In this document: piece by piece, positions 1-7,615 of the stretch
How the letters are laid out: every line of letters starts with the position of its first letter
Numbering within the stretch: position 1 is the first letter of the stretch
DNA from: JACKAN01 sp964502735
GTDB taxonomy: Bacteria; Bdellovibrionota; Bdellovibrionia; Bdellovibrionales; UBA1609
DNA: 42,526 bases
Assembly: GCA_964502735.1 (NCBI GenBank)
Contig: CAZCYD010000020.1
Span: 1-42,526, forward strand
Reading direction: 5' to 3'
Translations under genes and position numbers: made by a program
The notes under the pieces: generated by a model
The model's input: only the letters and a program-made list of their open reading frames with translations
Database searches by the model: none
Told to the model about the DNA's origin: nothing

Positions 1-45
1 AGTGTAAAGGATGTCTCCGGTATAAAGTGTAAAGGATGTCTCCGG
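1..45. repeat. 20-bp direct repeat, two copies, possible IS end
   Basis: AGTGTAAAGGATGTCTCCGG occurs at 1-20 and again at 26-45, separated by TATAA. The sequence is not seen elsewhere in the window. Short direct repeats of this general style occur at the ends of some IS481/IS3-like elements, so this may be the edge of an insertion sequence lying left of the window. No transposase is visible here, so that assignment is an inference. Confidence 0.5.
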
Positions 46-160
46 AATGGACCAAATGATGAATTTAGTACTATCGAACCCGCGAATTTTAAATGGAAGT
101 ATTGAATTTGATTTGAAAAAACCGTTTTCGATGTTTTCCAATGTCACGAATTTGGAAAAA

Positions 161-237
161 TGGCGGGGTGGACGGGACTCGAACCCGCGGCCTCCTGCGT
201 GACAGGCAGGCGTTATAACCAACTTAACTACCACCCC
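161..237 (-). tRNA. tRNA-Asp (anticodon GTC)
   Basis: Read on the minus strand this is a complete 77-nt tRNA. The 7-bp acceptor stem pairs GGGGTGG (237-231) with CCACCCC (171-165), followed by discriminator G and an encoded CCA (163-161). The anticodon arm CCTGC/GCAGG encloses loop CTGTCAC, giving anticodon GTC (Asp), and the T arm carries GGTTCGAGTCC. It closely resembles the usual proteobacterial tRNA-Asp. No neighbouring tRNA or rRNA gene is visible. Confidence 0.97.
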
Positions 238-419
238 GCGGTGGTAAAAATTGTACCAAAAGGAAACAGGAATATAATCTTACCTTAGTGGCTTGTCTAC
301 AATTTCATTCAAATTCTATAAATTATGTCGAAAGACTCAACACTAAGGATTAATTCCATTATTTTGTAGATATTGTCGCCAAACCTGCGCTCCACTACGA
401 ATCGCAGAAAAAACTTTTT

Positions 420-448
420 TTTACAGACTCTGACATCTACGTTAAGAT
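420..448 (+). promoter_or_regulatory. candidate sigma70 promoter for the lipoprotein gene at 538
   Basis: TTTACA (420-425), a 17-nt spacer and TAAGAT (443-448) match a vegetative promoter at 5/6 and 4/6 positions. This would start transcription near 455, about 80 nt before the ATG at 538. TATATA just downstream is an alternative -10. Confidence 0.4.
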
Positions 449-537
449 TTCTATATAAGCGGCGTTCCATGTAAGCTCTCGGCTCCCTTAAATTTCAGAA
501 TACTAAATATTTAAATACTAAATATAAGGAAGTAAGT

Positions 538-1116
538 ATGAATAAAATACTCATTGCTCTATCAGCTTTAGCTATTGTGGCATGTAAATCTAACGAAGGA
601 TGGCAAGCCACCTCTCACAATCACTCTCAAGATGGTCAATCAATAGTGGATGGCTCCAATATTATTCCTGTAACCCTACTTAAGGGTCTGTCTGAAGAAG
701 AGCTTGCCGCAGTGTCTGAAGGATGCCCCAGAGAATCTGGTCGAGACTTTTGTGTCGCCATATGTCATGTCCCTCCTGGCAATCCTAGTAAAGCTCGCAC
801 TCTCTTGATTCCCCACCAAGCTGTTCAAGCCCATATTAGTCACGGAAGTGATAAACACAACCACCACGACTTTGTAGGCCACTGTAGCCAGCTTCCAGAT
901 TTAAAACAGCCCCACCCCGGCTGTGTTAACAGCAAGGGCAAAAAGAAAGATTGTGAAGACCAAGACTCTTCTGATAACGGAGACTCTGGCCACAACGATG
1001 GTGACCATGATCACGATGACTCCCAAGACGACACGCCAATATTTTGTGATCCCTTACATTCTAACGACCTCGACTGCGATGGCTATGATGACGAGGCAGG
1101 AACACCCCTTTACTAA
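538..1116 (+). CDS. putative His/Asp-rich lipoprotein with CHVPPGNP motif
   Basis: The 192-residue protein starts with a lipoprotein signal peptide (lipobox AIVAC, Cys16), so it should be anchored in the envelope. Residues from 76 carry CHVPPGNP followed after about 35 residues by a His-rich stretch and GHC. This Cys-His-Pro-Pro-Gly-Asn-Pro block recurs in secreted proteins of environmental bacteria and looks like a small metal- or disulphide-stabilised module. The C-terminal third is very acidic, with HDHDD runs and a DCDGYDD segment like a calcium-binding loop. The start is ATG behind AAGGAAG. A GC-rich hairpin follows the stop. The next gene (1222) is a metal-binding protein, so a metal-related role is plausible but unproven. 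No specific function is recognised. Confidence 0.8.
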   Translation: MNKILIALSALAIVACKSNEGWQATSHNHSQDGQSIVDGSNIIPVTLLKGLSEEELAAVSEGCPRESGRDFCVAICHVPPGNPSKARTLLIPHQAVQAHISHGSDKHNHHDFVGHCSQLPDLKQPHPGCVNSKGKKKDCEDQDSSDNGDSGHNDGDHDHDDSQDDTPIFCDPLHSNDLDCDGYDDEAGTPLY

Positions 1117-1137
1117 AACCTAAAAAGCTCTTATTAT

Positions 1138-1162
1138 GGGCCCAATATTCATAGCTGGGCCC
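1138..1162 (+). terminator. GC-rich hairpin after the lipoprotein gene
   Basis: GGGCCCA (1138-1144) pairs perfectly with TGGGCCC (1156-1162) across an 11-nt loop, 22 nt after the stop codon of the 538 gene. No T tract follows, so it is a transcript-end or stabilising hairpin rather than a textbook intrinsic terminator. Confidence 0.5.
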
Positions 1163-1221
1163 TAATCTGGTCGTGAAATAAAAATAAAACATAAGGGTTC
1201 GGCTTCTTTTAGGGAGTCCTT

Positions 1222-1581
1222 ATGAATTTACTAACAGTGGCCGTCGTTTTAGTTACATCCTTCCTTTGTGCCTCTATTTCCTTCGCCGCATGTGAAGACC
1301 ATGGGGCACACGACAGTGAGTCGGCAAATCAAAAAAACACTCAATCCTACACTCAGTTGATTCGCCTTACCGGAATGAGTTGCGATAACTGTGTAAAAAA
1401 CGTGAATAAGGAATTGAACAAACTAAAACTTGATGAGGGTCTAAGACTAAAAGTAGACATCAATACTATCACTATTGACTACAGTCAGAATAAAGATATA
1501 AGTGCCGAAGCTCTTAAAAGAGTCCTTAATGATATTAAGGCCGTGTTGACAAAAACTAGTTATAAAATTGTAGAGAGTTAG
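1222..1581 (+). CDS. periplasmic heavy-metal-associated (HMA) domain protein
   Basis: This 119-residue protein has a signal peptide (about residues 1-22, ending SFAA) and then one HMA/ferredoxin-like domain. The metal site is GMSCDNC (51-57), with Cys54 and Cys57 spaced as in MerP, CopZ and the N-terminal domains of copper ATPases. A His-containing linker (HGAHD) precedes the domain. Export implies binding of Cu or another soft metal ion in the periplasm or, less likely, at the cell surface. ATG at 1222 follows AGGGAG at good spacing. No cognate P-type ATPase or mercury genes are adjacent, so substrate and partner are unknown. The family call is secure; the metal is not. Confidence 0.85.
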   Translation: MNLLTVAVVLVTSFLCASISFAACEDHGAHDSESANQKNTQSYTQLIRLTGMSCDNCVKNVNKELNKLKLDEGLRLKVDINTITIDYSQNKDISAEALKRVLNDIKAVLTKTSYKIVES

Positions 1582-1609
1582 TACCAGGTCGGCCACAGAA
1601 GGTTTTTCT

Positions 1610-2044
1610 TTGACACAAAAAAAACATCAAATCATTCCATTTAAAGCCACTTTGAAACAGGTTTTGGCCTTCAAAACTTATTTGTTTATTATTGAGCACT
1701 TTAATAACTACAATAGAAAACTCAGAGCGGCCTTAATCAAGTTCAAAATTGCATTAGCTAGTGAGTCTGTGCAAACAAAAGAAATGCTTCGAATATACGT
1801 TAAAAAATCACAAGGAAAAGCCAGTGATGAAGAGATGACATTTGCCCACAAACAGTTCCTTGACGTGGTTCGGGGAGCGGGGTTGGGAGTTTTTTTATTT
1901 TTACCCTTTAGCCCGATTACTTTACCTCTGATTATTAAACTGGGAGAAAAGTTGGGCGTAGAAGTTCTACCTGAATCTTTTAGAAAAACGGCTTCTACAG
2001 TAACTCCTCATAGCCAAGATGAAAACCAACCCCTTAAAAGTTAG
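1610..2044 (+). CDS. LETM1-like domain protein
   Basis: The 144-residue protein resembles the conserved core of LETM1: a helix rich in basic residues, then KGKASDEEMTFAHKQF leading into a hydrophobic segment (about 90-115) and the ending LGVEVLPESFRK. This parallels the eukaryotic pattern TRRERRQF ... VPFMEFLLP ... NMLPSTF. In mitochondria LETM1 takes part in K+/H+ or Ca2+/H+ exchange and ribosome contact; bacterial homologues are not well characterised. One membrane-associated segment is expected. The start is TTG at 1610, chosen because AGAAGG lies 7 nt upstream; it follows the HMA gene by 28 nt and may share its transcript. Function in this organism is unknown. Confidence 0.65.
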   Translation: MTQKKHQIIPFKATLKQVLAFKTYLFIIEHFNNYNRKLRAALIKFKIALASESVQTKEMLRIYVKKSQGKASDEEMTFAHKQFLDVVRGAGLGVFLFLPFSPITLPLIIKLGEKLGVEVLPESFRKTASTVTPHSQDENQPLKS

Positions 2045-2199
2045 ACTTAGAAAGTCTCCCAAACTTACTGAAGTTAAGAATATAAAGCGTGTACTTTTTA
2101 AAGGCAAACCTTAGGAGGTCGAGGGGCAAACTCTCTACATATACTCTTCTATGGATTACATTCTGGATCGTCTTCATTTAGATTTAATTGTGGTTACAC

Positions 2200-2507
2200 A
2201 TGTTGATAACTCGTAAGATTTTTTTCCTATCCCTAGGATTTTTAATGTTGACTCTCGGGGTGCTGGGGGTCCTTCTCCCGGTTCTTCCGACGAATCCATT
2301 TTTAATTGCCGCTGCATATTTTTTTCTAAATACAGCCCTAAAGTGCATTCATGGATTCTCTCCTTACCTTGGGCCGGACTTATTCAGAAAATAAATAGAC
2401 TTGAATATATTTACGATAGAGTCATAAATCATTATTTACAGCAATGTCTCAACTCCTTTTTGCAACAACCAACATGCCAAAGTTGCTGCAACCCTCTTTG
2501 GTATTAA
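2200..2507 (+). pseudogene. DUF454 (YbaN-like) inner-membrane protein, frameshifted
   Basis: The N-terminal half reads MLITRKIFFLSLGFLMLTLG and continues with LLPVLPTNPFLIAAAYFF, the hallmark of DUF454 small membrane proteins. In frame the protein then turns into unrelated sequence and stops at 2394. Shifting frame at the 7-T run (2319-2325) restores the family pattern (FSKYSPKVHSWILSLPWAGL), and that frame stays open to 2507. The gene is therefore broken by a homopolymer indel, either real or from sequencing. The restored frame would overlap the 3' end of crtZ by about 60 bp in convergent orientation. ATG at 2200 is preferred over an upstream TTG at 2188; neither has a good Shine-Dalgarno site. 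Confidence 0.65.
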
Positions 2508-2883
2508 TTGAGTGATGAATACGGTGAGCTTCTCTAATAGCCTTAATATATTTGTAGTCTGGGACATTAAAAATTTTCCATCTGCGATGTATAACAACTT
2601 CGTGTACGTAGAAGTAAGCTATGCCATAGGCCATGATCCCAAACCCAATAGCCCCCAAGAGAGGTATGTGGTACATACTGTCAAACAAAATACTAAAAAA
2701 ACTAGGTATAGCAAAGAAAATGGCAAAGGCATCATTGAGTTGATAAGAACGTCCCGGAATTTTAACGTGGTGATCTTTATGCAAGATCCAAAGCGGACCA
2801 TGCATAACGTACTTATGTAAAAACCAAGCCATAAACTCCATAAAGAAAAATGTGAACAAAAAAACTGACAACCAGGCTATCAT
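2449..2883 (-). CDS. crtZ: beta-carotene hydroxylase (CrtZ type)
   Basis: This 144-residue membrane protein has the full set of di-iron histidine motifs of the CrtZ/fatty-acid hydroxylase family: HKYVMH (23-28), HKDHH (35-39), HEVVIH (94-99) and HRIHH (120-124), between hydrophobic segments. CrtZ adds hydroxyls at C3 and C3' of beta-carotene rings, giving zeaxanthin through beta-cryptoxanthin. Length is at the short end for the family. It is the last gene of the minus-strand carotenoid operon and overlaps the lycopene cyclase by 4 nt (ATGA). Its 3' end faces the frameshifted DUF454 gene. Product assignment is firm at family level; the exact product depends on what the upstream cyclase makes. 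Confidence 0.9.
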   Translation of the reverse strand: MIAWLSVFLFTFFFMEFMAWFLHKYVMHGPLWILHKDHHVKIPGRSYQLNDAFAIFFAIPSFFSILFDSMYHIPLLGAIGFGIMAYGIAYFYVHEVVIHRRWKIFNVPDYKYIKAIREAHRIHHSINTKEGCSNFGMLVVAKRS

Positions 2884-3644
2884 ATTTTCATTTCCTCTAT
2901 TTTTTTTCCTTTTAGAAAAGAAAGTGTCTGGGGTATTTCAGATCTCATAGCTATAAAAAGTATAAGGCCTTGCGAAACCATTAAATTGGTTACCAAAAAA
3001 AATACAGCCTCTTCAATAGGCAACACGCCAAAGTTGATTCCAAGGGTTTGTGTTGTTGAAATATTCCAGACCCGCAAGTAAATGGCTATAGAATCAGCCA
3101 TCCACAGGTAAATTGTCGGAGGCAAAAAGGTCCATATGAAAACCTTTAAATTTTTATGTATATAGCTGGCACCAACTAACCATTGCAATAAAAGAACTGG
3201 CGTTGCCCATGCTAGAATCAAACCCAAGTAGCGACTTGGCTCAGATTTTAAAGAGTAAAAACCATATGCGGTAACCATTATAAGCAGAAGACTAATAATT
3301 TTTTTTGCAAAAAAATTATTAGTCTTCTGCTGGCTAATGGGAATGCGTTGTTGAATAAAAAAGCACCAAAAACCCGTTAAGAAGGTCTGCAATATAAAAA
3401 AAGCATACTCCTCATAGGGTACATAACCAACGACTCCTAGAACTCTATTCTCACTATAAGACCAAACATTTGACCACACAAGATAGTTGTCCCAAGGAGT
3501 TGTGTATATAAAAGCCAAGCTTGCCAACACATATAAACCACGCAAAAAATTTGGTTTCAAATGGTGGTTCGATCGTTTAAAAAAAATAATTTCTACAACT
3601 ATTAACGGAATAATAAATATTAATAAGAACTGTAGATATGTCAT
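2880..3644 (-). CDS. crtY: lycopene cyclase, fused CrtYc-CrtYd type
   Basis: The 254-residue polytopic protein contains two homologous lycopene cyclase domains in tandem. The first has PWDNYLVW and EEYAFFILQTFLT (about residues 51-90); the second has LPIEEAVFFLVTNLM (about 208-222). This layout matches the single-chain heterodimer-type cyclase found in some Bacteroidetes, archaea and, as CarRP/CrtYB, fungi. It converts lycopene to beta-carotene. It overlaps crtB and crtZ by 4 nt each (ATGA junctions), implying coupled translation. The linker between the two domains is encoded by a 49-nt perfect palindrome (separate entry). The call is strong; a strict beta,beta-cyclase versus monocyclase outcome cannot be read from the sequence. 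Confidence 0.88.
   Translation of the reverse strand: MTYLQFLLIFIIPLIVVEIIFFKRSNHHLKPNFLRGLYVLASLAFIYTTPWDNYLVWSNVWSYSENRVLGVVGYVPYEEYAFFILQTFLTGFWCFFIQQRIPISQQKTNNFFAKKIISLLLIMVTAYGFYSLKSEPSRYLGLILAWATPVLLLQWLVGASYIHKNLKVFIWTFLPPTIYLWMADSIAIYLRVWNISTTQTLGINFGVLPIEEAVFFLVTNLMVSQGLILFIAMRSEIPQTLSFLKGKKIEEMKI
3283..3331. repeat. 49-nt perfect palindrome inside crtY
   Basis: The arm at 3283-3305 and its exact reverse complement at 3309-3331 (23 bp, no mismatch) flank the 3-nt loop TGC. The arm starts AGCAGAAGACTAATAA and ends in seven Ts. It lies in frame between the two cyclase domains and encodes a Lys/Asn/Phe stretch followed by an Ile/Leu-rich start of the next membrane helix. Confidence 0.95.
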
Positions 3645-4567
3645 TGCAAACTCCTCAGTGCTTGAGCTGAGCTAACTGACCAAAATTTAAAGTTGAAAAA
3701 CCTTGGCAGAAGCTTAACAATTACAATTATTTTTTCTGAAAGGCTTAAATAAGTTCTACCTTTTAGTACTTCGTAGTCGGTTTGTCTAATTTTTCGACCT
3801 ATTGATCTATAAACCTCACCAGCTACGAGAATGCAAATTCGAGAGCGAAGGGGAATGTAAGCCAAGCCTCCATAAGACTTTTCATAAAGACCATCTGCAT
3901 AGTTTAGCAAATGTTTGATCAAATTTTTTAAGGCTAGAGGTGTGGGTCCTTGAATTTTAAGTTGGTCAGACTTTATGTCGTTTAGGTTAAGTAAATCTTT
4001 AGGCAGATAGTTTCTGCCGGCTTGTGCATCTTCTAAAACATCGCGACAAATATTTGTAATCTGCATGGCATTACCTAAACCTATTGCGTATTCAGCAGCG
4101 GCCTCTTTATCTTTTACTCCTATCAATGGACACATCATAAGCCCTACAACCCCAGCTACCAAGTAGCAGTACTGAAGTAAGTCTTGCTGAGTGTTTACAA
4201 CTTTGGATTTAATTTCAAACTCGGCCCCTTCAATTAATTCAATCATTTGTTTGCGTTGTACACCGTAGGACTCAAGAGTTGAGATCACTTTAGAAAGGCA
4301 TTTAATAGAGGATCCATTAACTGACTTTAATGGGTTTAATGGGGCTAGACTCTCATTATTGTGAGCTGTAAGCTTTCGCACTTCTGACAAAATCTTAATC
4401 GAGTCCTCTTGTTTAAGTTCATCTGCGGCATCATCTACAAAGCGGCAAAAGGCGTAGAGCAGAGCCACCTTATTAATTGTGTCGCGACTAAAAATCATGC
4501 TGGCAAAATAAAATGATTTACCATGCTTTGACATAACTGACTTGGGGTTAGAAAAAAAATCACTCAC
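3641..4567 (-). CDS. crtB: phytoene synthase
   Basis: A 308-residue squalene/phytoene synthase family protein that condenses two GGPP molecules head-to-head into phytoene at the cytoplasmic membrane face. The N-terminal segment SKHGKSFYFASMIF and the first aspartate motif DDAAD (45-49) are present, and the second motif lies in NICRDVLEDAQAGRNYLP (about 172-189), which binds diphosphate through Mg2+. Length is normal. The start is GTG at 4567, overlapping the TAG stop of crtI by one base (TAGTG), so translation is probably coupled. The downstream lycopene cyclase start overlaps its stop (ATGA). High confidence. Confidence 0.95.
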   Translation of the reverse strand: MSDFFSNPKSVMSKHGKSFYFASMIFSRDTINKVALLYAFCRFVDDAADELKQEDSIKILSEVRKLTAHNNESLAPLNPLKSVNGSSIKCLSKVISTLESYGVQRKQMIELIEGAEFEIKSKVVNTQQDLLQYCYLVAGVVGLMMCPLIGVKDKEAAAEYAIGLGNAMQITNICRDVLEDAQAGRNYLPKDLLNLNDIKSDQLKIQGPTPLALKNLIKHLLNYADGLYEKSYGGLAYIPLRSRICILVAGEVYRSIGRKIRQTDYEVLKGRTYLSLSEKIIVIVKLLPRFFNFKFWSVSSAQALRSLQ

Positions 4568-6081
4568 TATAAAGTGGCCTCCACTTGTTTAGTTCTGAAC
4601 TTAGTTGGATTTGCCAAATCTGGAATTAGTTTTTCAAGGACTTTAGCGGAGTTCAAAACGCCGGGAATTCCAGCTCCAGGATGTGTATTGGCTCCCACAA
4701 AATAAAGACCTGCAACATCTTCTGATTTATTGTGAAATCTAAAATAGGCCGACTGTGTAAATGAAGGCTCTATGCCAAATGCAGCACCTCTTTCACTTTG
4801 CAGATCATTTTCAAAGTATTCTGGAGTCACAAACGTCTCCACATCAAAATTTTCAATCAGACCAGGTAGATGATGCTGATCTAACCATTGATAGATTTTA
4901 TGTTTGTACTCTTTAGCAGTTTCCTGCCAATTCAATCTGCTTAGATTGTTTGGAACGGGAGCAAGAACATAAAAACACTCACGACCTTCTGGAGCCATTG
5001 AAGAGTCTGTTCGAGTCGGGGCATGCAAATAGAGACTAAAGTCATTAGGCAATATTTTTTTATCAAATATATCCGTTAATAGTCCTTGATACCTAGGGCC
5101 CATTAAAATGGTATGGTGGGCGAGTTCAGGATAAATCTTTTTAGTTCCAAAGTAGGAAACAAACAAACTCATTGAGTGAGTTTTTGATTTTAGACTTCGA
5201 TTTGTATGTTTTTTTCGGACTTCTTTACCTATCATATCTCGATAGACTCTAATAGGGTCAGCATTGCTGACAATAATATCACAATCAAGTATTCGGCCAT
5301 CTTTTGTGATAACTCTTTTAACACTTTGGCCCTGGGTTTCAATTTTATCTACAGAAGCTTGCTTGTAGATGAGAGCCCCTTTTTTTACCAGTAGCTTTTC
5401 GAATGCAGCGACGAGAGCCGTAGTGCCACCCTTAACAAAGTGAACCCCCCATTTTCTCTCCAACCAATGAATCAATAAGTAAATAGAGGTGATTTTAGTT
5501 GGATTTCCTCCTACCAAAAGGGGTTCAAAACTAAAGGCTTGGCGTAGTCGTTCATCTTTTATGTAGCTTGAAACAAGAGAGTACACACTTTTATAATTTT
5601 TAAGACGAATCATATCGGGCACGACATTAAGCATTGAGGAGATCGTATCAAAGGAGTGGTCGGCTAATTGTGTGTAACCCACATCAAAAATTCTTCTTGC
5701 GTGTTCTGCCAACCGCACGTATCCGTCAACATCTTTAGGGCTTAACCTCCTAATATTTTCTATGATTCTGTCTTCTTCTCCCACATAATCAAATACAGAT
5801 TTATCATTAAACACTATTCTGTAAAATGGATCTATTGGTAGAAGCTTGAAGTAATTTTGTGGATCTTCCCCCAACATTTCAAAAAGTTCGTTAATCAAGT
5901 AGGGGGCTGTTATGACGGTAGGTCCAGCATCAAAAGTGTAGCCGTCGAGTTTAAACACGCCAGCCCTGCCACCAAGTTGATCCCTTGCTTCAAGTAGGGT
6001 AACCTCATAATTTTTTCGCAAAAGTCGTGCTGCGGCTGCCAATCCACCGAAACCAGAGCCGATCACAATGGCTTTTTTCAT
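4567..6081 (-). CDS. crtI: phytoene desaturase (CrtI type)
   Basis: This 504-residue FAD-dependent oxidoreductase has the N-terminal dinucleotide fold GSGFGG (8-13) followed by an acidic ELARD-like turn and QLGGRAGVF, then the substrate segment YTFDAGPTVI, and the C-terminal FAD-binding signature GLYFVGANTHPGAGIPGV. These are diagnostic of CrtI desaturases, which convert phytoene to lycopene in four steps. Length is typical. ATG at 6081 follows AGGAG at ideal spacing and overlaps the stop of the upstream hydroxylase by 4 nt. Followed directly by crtB (1-nt overlap). Since a cyclase and CrtZ are downstream, lycopene is the expected product; the number of desaturation steps cannot be proved from sequence. 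Confidence 0.95.
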   Translation of the reverse strand: MKKAIVIGSGFGGLAAAARLLRKNYEVTLLEARDQLGGRAGVFKLDGYTFDAGPTVITAPYLINELFEMLGEDPQNYFKLLPIDPFYRIVFNDKSVFDYVGEEDRIIENIRRLSPKDVDGYVRLAEHARRIFDVGYTQLADHSFDTISSMLNVVPDMIRLKNYKSVYSLVSSYIKDERLRQAFSFEPLLVGGNPTKITSIYLLIHWLERKWGVHFVKGGTTALVAAFEKLLVKKGALIYKQASVDKIETQGQSVKRVITKDGRILDCDIIVSNADPIRVYRDMIGKEVRKKHTNRSLKSKTHSMSLFVSYFGTKKIYPELAHHTILMGPRYQGLLTDIFDKKILPNDFSLYLHAPTRTDSSMAPEGRECFYVLAPVPNNLSRLNWQETAKEYKHKIYQWLDQHHLPGLIENFDVETFVTPEYFENDLQSERGAAFGIEPSFTQSAYFRFHNKSEDVAGLYFVGANTHPGAGIPGVLNSAKVLEKLIPDLANPTKFRTKQVEATL

Positions 6082-6881
6082 ATTTTTCTCCTAGATTCAG
6101 CGTGGTGAAGTCTGGGTTTATAATATTCAGTTTTTAACAAAATATCTAAGAACCGGTAATACAAACCATAATTGTAATTGTATTTTTCATGATGGATGGC
6201 GTGATGGGAGCCAGATATAAACCACTTTTTAATGCATGGCGAGGATATAAGTTCAAGACCTAAGTGGTTAGATATAGCTGTCAGGGTCATAAAAACCAAA
6301 TAAATGATAAGGACAACAGGGTGAACAGGCACTATACAAATTGCTAGGGGCAAAAACATAGCCTGTATAAGTGCCTCCCACGGGTGAAAAGAGAAGGAGG
6401 CCCACGGGCTGGTTTTTTTTGAGTAGTGATGAACAGAGTGAATTTTCAAAAAAAACTTCGGTTGATGCATGAGAACATGAGTGGCATAAAAGTAAAATTC
6501 ATGAACTAGAGTCAAGATTAAGAAACTTAAAGGTAGATACCACAGTCCCCACTCATCGAATTTTAAGTAAATTTGTGAATAGCCCATTTGCCAAAGAATG
6601 CCTATTAAATAACCTGAAAGCGCAAAAATTAGCGTCGAGATTAAAGACCAAGTGATTTCATAGCGAACTTGATTGGGCTTAATTTTCTGATCGTGTAGAC
6701 GCTGAAATTTTGAAGAGGTTGGCTTCTTTCGCCAGAAATACCAATAGATCGGCCAAACCAAAGCAAAGTATCTCAAAACTATGAAAAAACTCATGATCCC
6801 AACAGCTGATATTAAAGGCTTTAAGTTTAACAAGTCCATCGGGATATAGGATTCCATTTTTTCGAAATGATTCAATTCCAT
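6078..6881 (-). CDS. sterol desaturase / fatty-acid hydroxylase family protein in the carotenoid operon
   Basis: A 267-residue integral membrane di-iron protein with the family's histidine clusters: HEFYFYATHVLMH (about 122-134), HSVHH (about 150) and HHAIHH (about 229), among four or more hydrophobic segments. The family oxidises C-H bonds of lipids, sterols and carotenoids. Its position between the ABC permease and crtI suggests a carotenoid or membrane-lipid substrate, for instance a second ring hydroxylation, but this is inference because crtZ already supplies 3-hydroxylation. The start is ATG at 6881, which overlaps the permease stop as TAATG and has AAAGG upstream; a longer frame reaches 7007 but would run 126 nt into the permease gene. 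Substrate unknown. Confidence 0.85.
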   Translation of the reverse strand: MELNHFEKMESYIPMDLLNLKPLISAVGIMSFFIVLRYFALVWPIYWYFWRKKPTSSKFQRLHDQKIKPNQVRYEITWSLISTLIFALSGYLIGILWQMGYSQIYLKFDEWGLWYLPLSFLILTLVHEFYFYATHVLMHQPKFFLKIHSVHHYSKKTSPWASFSFHPWEALIQAMFLPLAICIVPVHPVVLIIYLVFMTLTAISNHLGLELISSPCIKKWFISGSHHAIHHEKYNYNYGLYYRFLDILLKTEYYKPRLHHAESRRKI

Positions 6882-7615
6882 TACTTGTACCTTTGATCTT
6901 TGTCTCTTGAGTAACCCCAAACTGCAAAGATTAAGAAAATCCCAGAATATCCAATTAGGTAAAAAATACTCTCTGAAGCCACTTCTCGCCCAGCTACGCT
7001 GGCCCAAAGAATTTCTCCATAATGTCTAGTCGGCAAGATTTCAGAAATCGTCTTTAAACTGTCTGGTAAAATATTAGGAGGCTTCCAAAGGCCTCCAGCG
7101 AACGAAAGAGGTAAGTAAATTAAGTTTCCCATGGGGAGCGATGATTTTTCATTTGAAAAGTAGCCAAGTACTATGCCCATAAAACCAAAAGTAATGGAAC
7201 CAAAAAATAAGGCTAGAATGAAATTCAACCACAGCTTTATGCTCAAATGTGCGTCAGTTAAAAGCATGGCCAAAACAATAATCACTACAGCAGCAAGAGC
7301 TGAAAACAACAAAACGGAAATAAGTCTTGAAAATAAAAATAGTCCAGGAGTTAGAGGAAGAGTTCGCAGGTAGTGATACCAAGATCGACTCCTTTCTTGA
7401 GCTAAGCCCACTCCAAATTGTAGAAAAACGATACCAAAAATTGCAAAACCTGAAAATGAAGCCATAAGCAAGTTTGAAGCGTCAACGCCCTTTGATTCGG
7501 GCACAGCAAAAATTAAATAAAACAATGCCGGAAAAGCGACTGACGAAACCACATAGGCGGGTTGGCGAATAAGCTCAAGAATCATCCAACGAGAATGAAC
7601 AAAAATAAGATTCAT
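6881..7615 (-). CDS. ABC-2 type exporter permease
   Basis: This 244-residue protein has about six hydrophobic segments and the ABC-2 layout: an N-terminal cytoplasmic stretch ending in a first helix near residue 25, the loop QERSRSWYHYLRTLPLTP, and the late motif LIYLPLSFAGGLWKPP ahead of a final helix. ABC-2 permeases pair with one ATPase and export lipids, drugs or polysaccharides. It overlaps the ATPase gene by 4 nt (ATGA) and the hydroxylase by 1 nt, so the three are translated together. In a carotenoid operon the cargo might be a carotenoid or a modified lipid, but nothing in the sequence shows this. Function as a transporter subunit is secure. Confidence 0.88.
   Translation of the reverse strand: MNLIFVHSRWMILELIRQPAYVVSSVAFPALFYLIFAVPESKGVDASNLLMASFSGFAIFGIVFLQFGVGLAQERSRSWYHYLRTLPLTPGLFLFSRLISVLLFSALAAVVIIVLAMLLTDAHLSIKLWLNFILALFFGSITFGFMGIVLGYFSNEKSSLPMGNLIYLPLSFAGGLWKPPNILPDSLKTISEILPTRHYGEILWASVAGREVASESIFYLIGYSGIFLIFAVWGYSRDKDQRYK

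Noticed and set aside
2512..2820. ORF on the + strand opposite crtZ (102 aa)
   Set aside because: It is the antisense shadow of a clear crtZ gene and lacks a ribosome site.
6882..7007. N-terminal extension of the carotenoid-operon hydroxylase
   Set aside because: It would overlap the ABC permease by 126 nt; the TAATG junction at 6881 and the family's normal length favour the short form.
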